Source: Lachnospiraceae bacterium (GTDB taxonomy: Bacteria; Bacillota; Clostridia; Lachnospirales; Lachnospiraceae). Taken from it: 64,000 nt of DNA. Position 1 is the first letter of the stretch. Each line of letters starts with the position of its first letter. The position numbers were made by a program, and so were the translations under genes. The notes beneath the pieces were generated by a model. The model was not told the origin of the DNA, ran no database searches, and saw nothing but the letters and a program-made list of their open reading frames with translations. Of the stretch, positions 61,026-64,000 are shown piece by piece. The stretch is from the NCBI GenBank assembly GCA_021770345.1, contig JAETRD010000007.1, forward strand, positions 62,001 through 126,000. Reading direction: 5' to 3'.

Positions 61026-61560
61026 ACACACCAGGCATAATGTGGGATTTGATGTCATGGATGTCCTTGCGGACAAATATAATATCAGTATCAGTGAGAA
61101 AAAGCACAAAGCGCTCTGCGGCAGAGGCGTCATAGAGGGACAGAAGGTGGTGCTTGCAAAGCCTCAGACCTTTATGAACTTAAGCGGCGAGAGTGTGGCG
61201 GAGCTTTTAAATTATTATAAGCTGGACCCTGAGACGGAGCTTTTGGTCGTGTTTGACGATATCAGCCTTGCGCCGGGGAACATCCGTATCCGCAAAAAGG
61301 GGAGCGCCGGCGGGCATAACGGCATCAAAAATATCATTGCGGCAACGGGGACGCAGAACTTTATGCGGATTAAAGTCGGTGTCGGCGAAAAGCCGAAGGG
61401 ATGGGATCTGGCGGATTATGTGCTGGGACGTTTTGACGCGGCGGACCGCGCGAAGGTGGAGGAGGCATTTGCGGATGCCGCAGCCGCGGCAGAGCTCGTT
61501 CTGCGCGGTGAGGCGGATGCGGCGATGAACGAATTTAACGGAAAGAAACGGGAGGTATAG
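60982..61560 (+). CDS. pth: peptidyl-tRNA hydrolase
   Basis: A 192-residue Pth that recycles peptidyl-tRNA. The start at 60982 (MFLVIGLGNPG) follows GAGGAAAG and gives the standard N-terminus; a start at 60970 is possible. Active-site residues are in GLGNPGRQYEHTRHNVGF with the catalytic His, FMNLSGESV, and VFDDISLAPGNIRIRKKGS (the Asp), then GGHNGIKNI. It starts inside the upstream gene in a different frame and ends one base before mfd. Confidence 0.94.
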   Translation: MFLVIGLGNPGRQYEHTRHNVGFDVMDVLADKYNISISEKKHKALCGRGVIEGQKVVLAKPQTFMNLSGESVAELLNYYKLDPETELLVVFDDISLAPGNIRIRKKGSAGGHNGIKNIIAATGTQNFMRIKVGVGEKPKGWDLADYVLGRFDAADRAKVEEAFADAAAAAELVLRGEADAAMNEFNGKKREV

Positions 61561-64000
61561 GTGAAGACATTCACAGAGCCCCTGCAGGGCTGGAAAGAGT
61601 TCGAGGACCTGGAGAGAGAACTCCCCGGGCTGTCCGGGGTTGTCCAGATTTCGGGCTGCATTGACGCGGCAAAACCACATATGATATACAGCGTAAACAA
61701 TGGTTCTGGAAACAGAATCATTGTTACGTTTCATGAGCAGAGAGCAAAGGAACTGTGGGAAGAGTACCGCTTTTTTGACGAACGCGCCGCTTATTACCCG
61801 GCAAAGGATATCCTGTTTTACCAGTCGGACATCCGCGGCAATGTCCTGACCGCGCAGCGGATCAACGCGTTAAAGATGATGGCGGAAGAAGAGACGTGCA
61901 CGATCATCACTACCTTTGACGCGCTGATGAATCCGATGCCCGGCCCGGAGACGTTTATTCAGGCGGTGAAACGGATTGCGGTCGGAGATACCGTGGATTT
62001 AAAGGAGCTTTCGTGTCATCTGGCGGAGCTTGGCTACGAGAAAAATTATCAGGCCGAGGCGCAGGGGGAATTTTCGGTGCGCGGCGGGATTATTGATATT
62101 TTTCCGCTGACCGAGGAAACTCCGTTTCGGATTGAACTGTGGGGGGATGAGGTGGATTCCATCCGCTCGTTTGACGCGGAGAGTCAGCGCTCCGTCGAGA
62201 ATCTGGAGGAGGTACACATTTATCCGGCCTGCGAACTCGTACTTTCCGGGGAACAGCGCGAGGAGGGGATTCGGCGGATTCTCGCGGAGGCGAAGAAGGT
62301 CTCGGCGAAGCTGCGGAAAGAGATGAAGACGGAGGAAGCTCACCGGGTACTGTCCGCTGCGGAGGGAATCGCGGAGGCGGCGGGGGAGCTTGGCATCAGC
62401 GCAGGGCTCGACGCGTATCTCTCCTATTTCTGCGAGGAGCGCGTGTCGCTGCTCGATTATTTTGATGCCCCCAATACCGTTGTATTTTTAGATGAGACCA
62501 TCCGGAGTATCGAGCGGGGGATGGCGACGGAGACAGAGTTTGCCGAGAGCATGAAGCAGCGCCTCGAGAAGGGATATATTCTGCCGGGGCAGATGCGGGA
62601 ACTGTTTACATGCCGGGAAATTCTCGCGAAGCTTCTGCAGTGCAGATGTATTTCTCTGGTGTCGCTGGACCTGAAGAATCCGCATCTGGAAATCAGATCG
62701 AGAATCAATATCACATCGAAGACGGTGAACCCGTATAATAACAGCTTCGAGCTTCTGGTAAAAGACCTGGGCCGCTACAAGAAGAACGGATATCAGGCAA
62801 TTTTGCTCTCCGGTTCGCGGACGCGGGCGAAGCGGCTTGCGGACGATCTGCTTGCGGAGGGACTGAATGCATTCTATTCGGAAGATTTCGAACATGAGAT
62901 CAAGCCCGGCGAGATTATGGTGAGCTGCGGAAAGGTGAAGAAAGGGTACGAGTATCCGCTGCTGAAATTTGTTGTGATTTCCGAGAGTGATATTTTCGGC
63001 GGGGAAAAGAAAAAAAAGAAGCGCCATAAGGTTTACGAAGGCGAGCGGATTGCCAGCTTTACGGACCTCAATGTCGGGGATTATGTAGTGCACGAAAATC
63101 ACGGACTCGGCATTTACCGCGGCATTGAGAAAATTGAGGTAGACAAGACCGTCAAAGATTATATCAAGATTGAATATGCCGGGGGAGGCAATCTCTATAT
63201 TCTGGCGACACAGCTCGAACTGATTCAGAAATACGCCGGCGCGGACGCGAAAAAACCGAGGCTCAACAAGCTCGGCGGGCAGGAGTGGGGAAAGACAAAA
63301 TCAAAGGTCCGCGGAGCCGTCAAGGAGATCGCCGGGGATCTGGTACGGCTGTACGCGGTGCGCCAGAGGGACAAAGGGTTTGCATACGGGCCCGACACCG
63401 TGTGGCAGAGGGAGTTTGAGGAGATGTTTCCGTTTGAGGAGACGGAGGATCAGGAGCTTGCGATTGCCGCGACCAAGGCGGATATGGAAAGCGATAAGAT
63501 TATGGACCGCCTCGTCTGCGGCGACGTGGGATACGGCAAGACGGAGATTGCAATCCGGGCGGCGTTTAAGGCCGTGCAGGACGGCAAACAGGTCGCGTTT
63601 CTCGTGCCGACGACGATTCTCGCCCAGCAGCATTACAATAATTTTGTGCAGCGCATGAAGGATTTCCCGGTCAATGTGGAGCTGCTGTGCCGCTTCCGCA
63701 GCGCTGCGGAGCAGAAAAAGACTGTAGAACGGCTGAAAAAGGGGGAGGCCGACATTGTGATCGGCACGCACCGTCTGCTGTCGAAGGATGTGGCGTACAA
63801 GGATTTGGGTCTGCTGATTATCGATGAGGAGCAGCGGTTCGGCGTGACCCACAAGGAGAAGATCAAGCAGCTGAAAACAAACGTGGATGTGCTGATGCTG
63901 ACGGCGACGCCGATTCCCCGCACGCTGCACATGAGCCTGATCGGCATCCGGGATATGAGTGTGCTTGAGGAGCCGCCGATGGACCGGATTCCGATACAGA
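61561..64000 (+). CDS. mfd: transcription-repair coupling factor (5' part)
   Basis: The first 813 codons of mfd; the gene runs off the right edge. It starts at GTG 61561 directly after the pth stop, with GGGAGGTATAG upstream. In order: the UvrB-like N-terminal domains (KDILFYQSD, then [10 protein letters not shown]), the CarD-like RNA-polymerase-interacting domain ([17 protein letters not shown]), and the RecG-like translocase with [14 protein letters not shown] (Walker A) and [10 protein letters not shown] (DEEQ box). Mfd removes RNA polymerase stalled at lesions and recruits UvrA. Confidence 0.96.
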   Translation, partial: MKTFTEPLQGWKEFEDLERELPGLSGVVQISGCIDAAKPHMIYSVNNGSGNRIIVTFHEQRAKELWEEYRFFDERAAYYPAKDILFYQSDIRGNVLTAQRINALKMMAEEETCTIITTFDALMNPMPGPETFIQAVKRIAVGDTVDLKELSCHLAELGYEKNYQAEAQGEFSVRGGIIDIFPLTEETPFRIELWGDEVDSIRSFDAESQRSVENLEEVHIYPACELVLSGEQREEGIRRILAEAKKVSAKLRKEMKTEEAHRVLSAAEGIAEAAGELGISAGLDAYLSYFCEERVSLLDYFDAPNTVVFLDETIRSIERGMATETEFAESMKQRLEKGYILPGQMRELFTCREILAKLLQCRCISLVSLDLKNPHLEIRSRINITSKTVNPYNNSFELLVKDLGRYKKNGYQAILLSGSRTRAKRLADDLLAEGLNAFYSEDFEHEIKPGEIMVSCGKVKKGYEYPLLKFVVISESDIFGGEKKKKKRHKVYEGERIASFTDLNVGDYVVHENHGLGIYRGIEKIEVDKTVKDYIKIEYAGGGNLYILATQLELIQKYAGADAKKPRLNKLGGQEWGKTKSKVRGAVKEIAGDLVRLYAVRQRDKGFAYGPDTVWQREFEEMFPFEETEDQELAIAATKADMESDKIMDRLVCGDVGYGKTEIAIRAAFKAVQDGKQVAFLVPTTILAQQHYNNFVQRMKDFPVNVELLCRFRSAAEQKKTVERLKKGEADIVIGTHRLLSKDVAYKDLGLLIIDEEQRFGVTHKEKIKQLKTNVDVLMLTATPIPRTLHMSLIGIRDMSVLEEPPMDRIPIQ

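Overview
The window looks like a chromosome segment of a Lachnospiraceae-type clostridium. The evidence is the two-subunit iron-sulfur serine dehydratase (sdaAB/sdaAA), a CoA-transferase of the butyryl-CoA:acetate type, a glgC-glgD-spoVG-glmU(short)-pth-mfd run, a dnaD-dnaI-prs run with murC, and strong AGGAGG-type ribosome binding sites throughout. No rRNA, tRNA or CRISPR array was seen. The housekeeping flanks look GC-rich and the central 26.5-43.2 kb block is visibly AT-rich, judged by eye.

Layout. 1-6.2 kb: the start of an LTA-synthase-like gene (minus), serine dehydratase genes, a truncated ORF, a WYL-regulator/AlkZ/RidA operon (minus) with a perfect operator-like palindrome, and a RelE/ParE-type toxin-antitoxin pair. 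6.2-13.9 kb: CoA-transferase, DUF1349 protein, family-2 glycosyltransferase, an RlmI-type rRNA methyltransferase, a Crp/Fnr regulator divergent from a MATE exporter, and an AraC regulator. 14.1-22.1 kb: an alpha-galactoside operon (binding protein, two permeases, GH36 alpha-galactosidase, an unassigned P-loop kinase, a GH13 sucrose-phosphorylase-like enzyme) that imports raffinose/melibiose-type sugars and splits them. 22.2-26.7 kb: a secreted zinc-hydrolase-like protein, a second MATE exporter, and an RlmD-type methyltransferase with a repeat-expanded N-terminus and a decayed C-terminal tail.

26.5-43.2 kb is an acquired island. It opens with gene debris (HsdR N-terminus, an XRE repressor, both broken) and continues with one co-directional, tightly packed eight-gene operon (27778-42855): GHKL/Hsp90-like ATPase, SF1 helicase, bactofilin-like protein, DrmA-like SF2 helicase, DrmB-like DUF1998 protein (split by a frameshift in a C6 run), NERD-SF1 helicase, radical SAM protein with a probable B12-binding-type N-terminus, and a second, paralogous GHKL ATPase. 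The DrmA/DrmB pair recalls DISARM, but there is no methyltransferase and no phospholipase-D protein, and the other six genes are not DISARM components that I know. This is the best candidate for an undescribed (probably anti-phage) system. An IS630-type element with clear terminal inverted repeats lies just behind it.

44.5-64 kb returns to core genome: an HExxH putative peptidase, a HEPN-like protein, a CorA-like transporter, small lineage-specific proteins, a large secreted beta-propeller/C39-like protein, an HPr-like protein, DUF6465, prs, dnaI, dnaD (with four perfect DnaA boxes upstream), murC, glycogen genes glgC/glgD, spoVG, a monofunctional GlmU-type uridylyltransferase, pth and the first part of mfd, which runs off the window.
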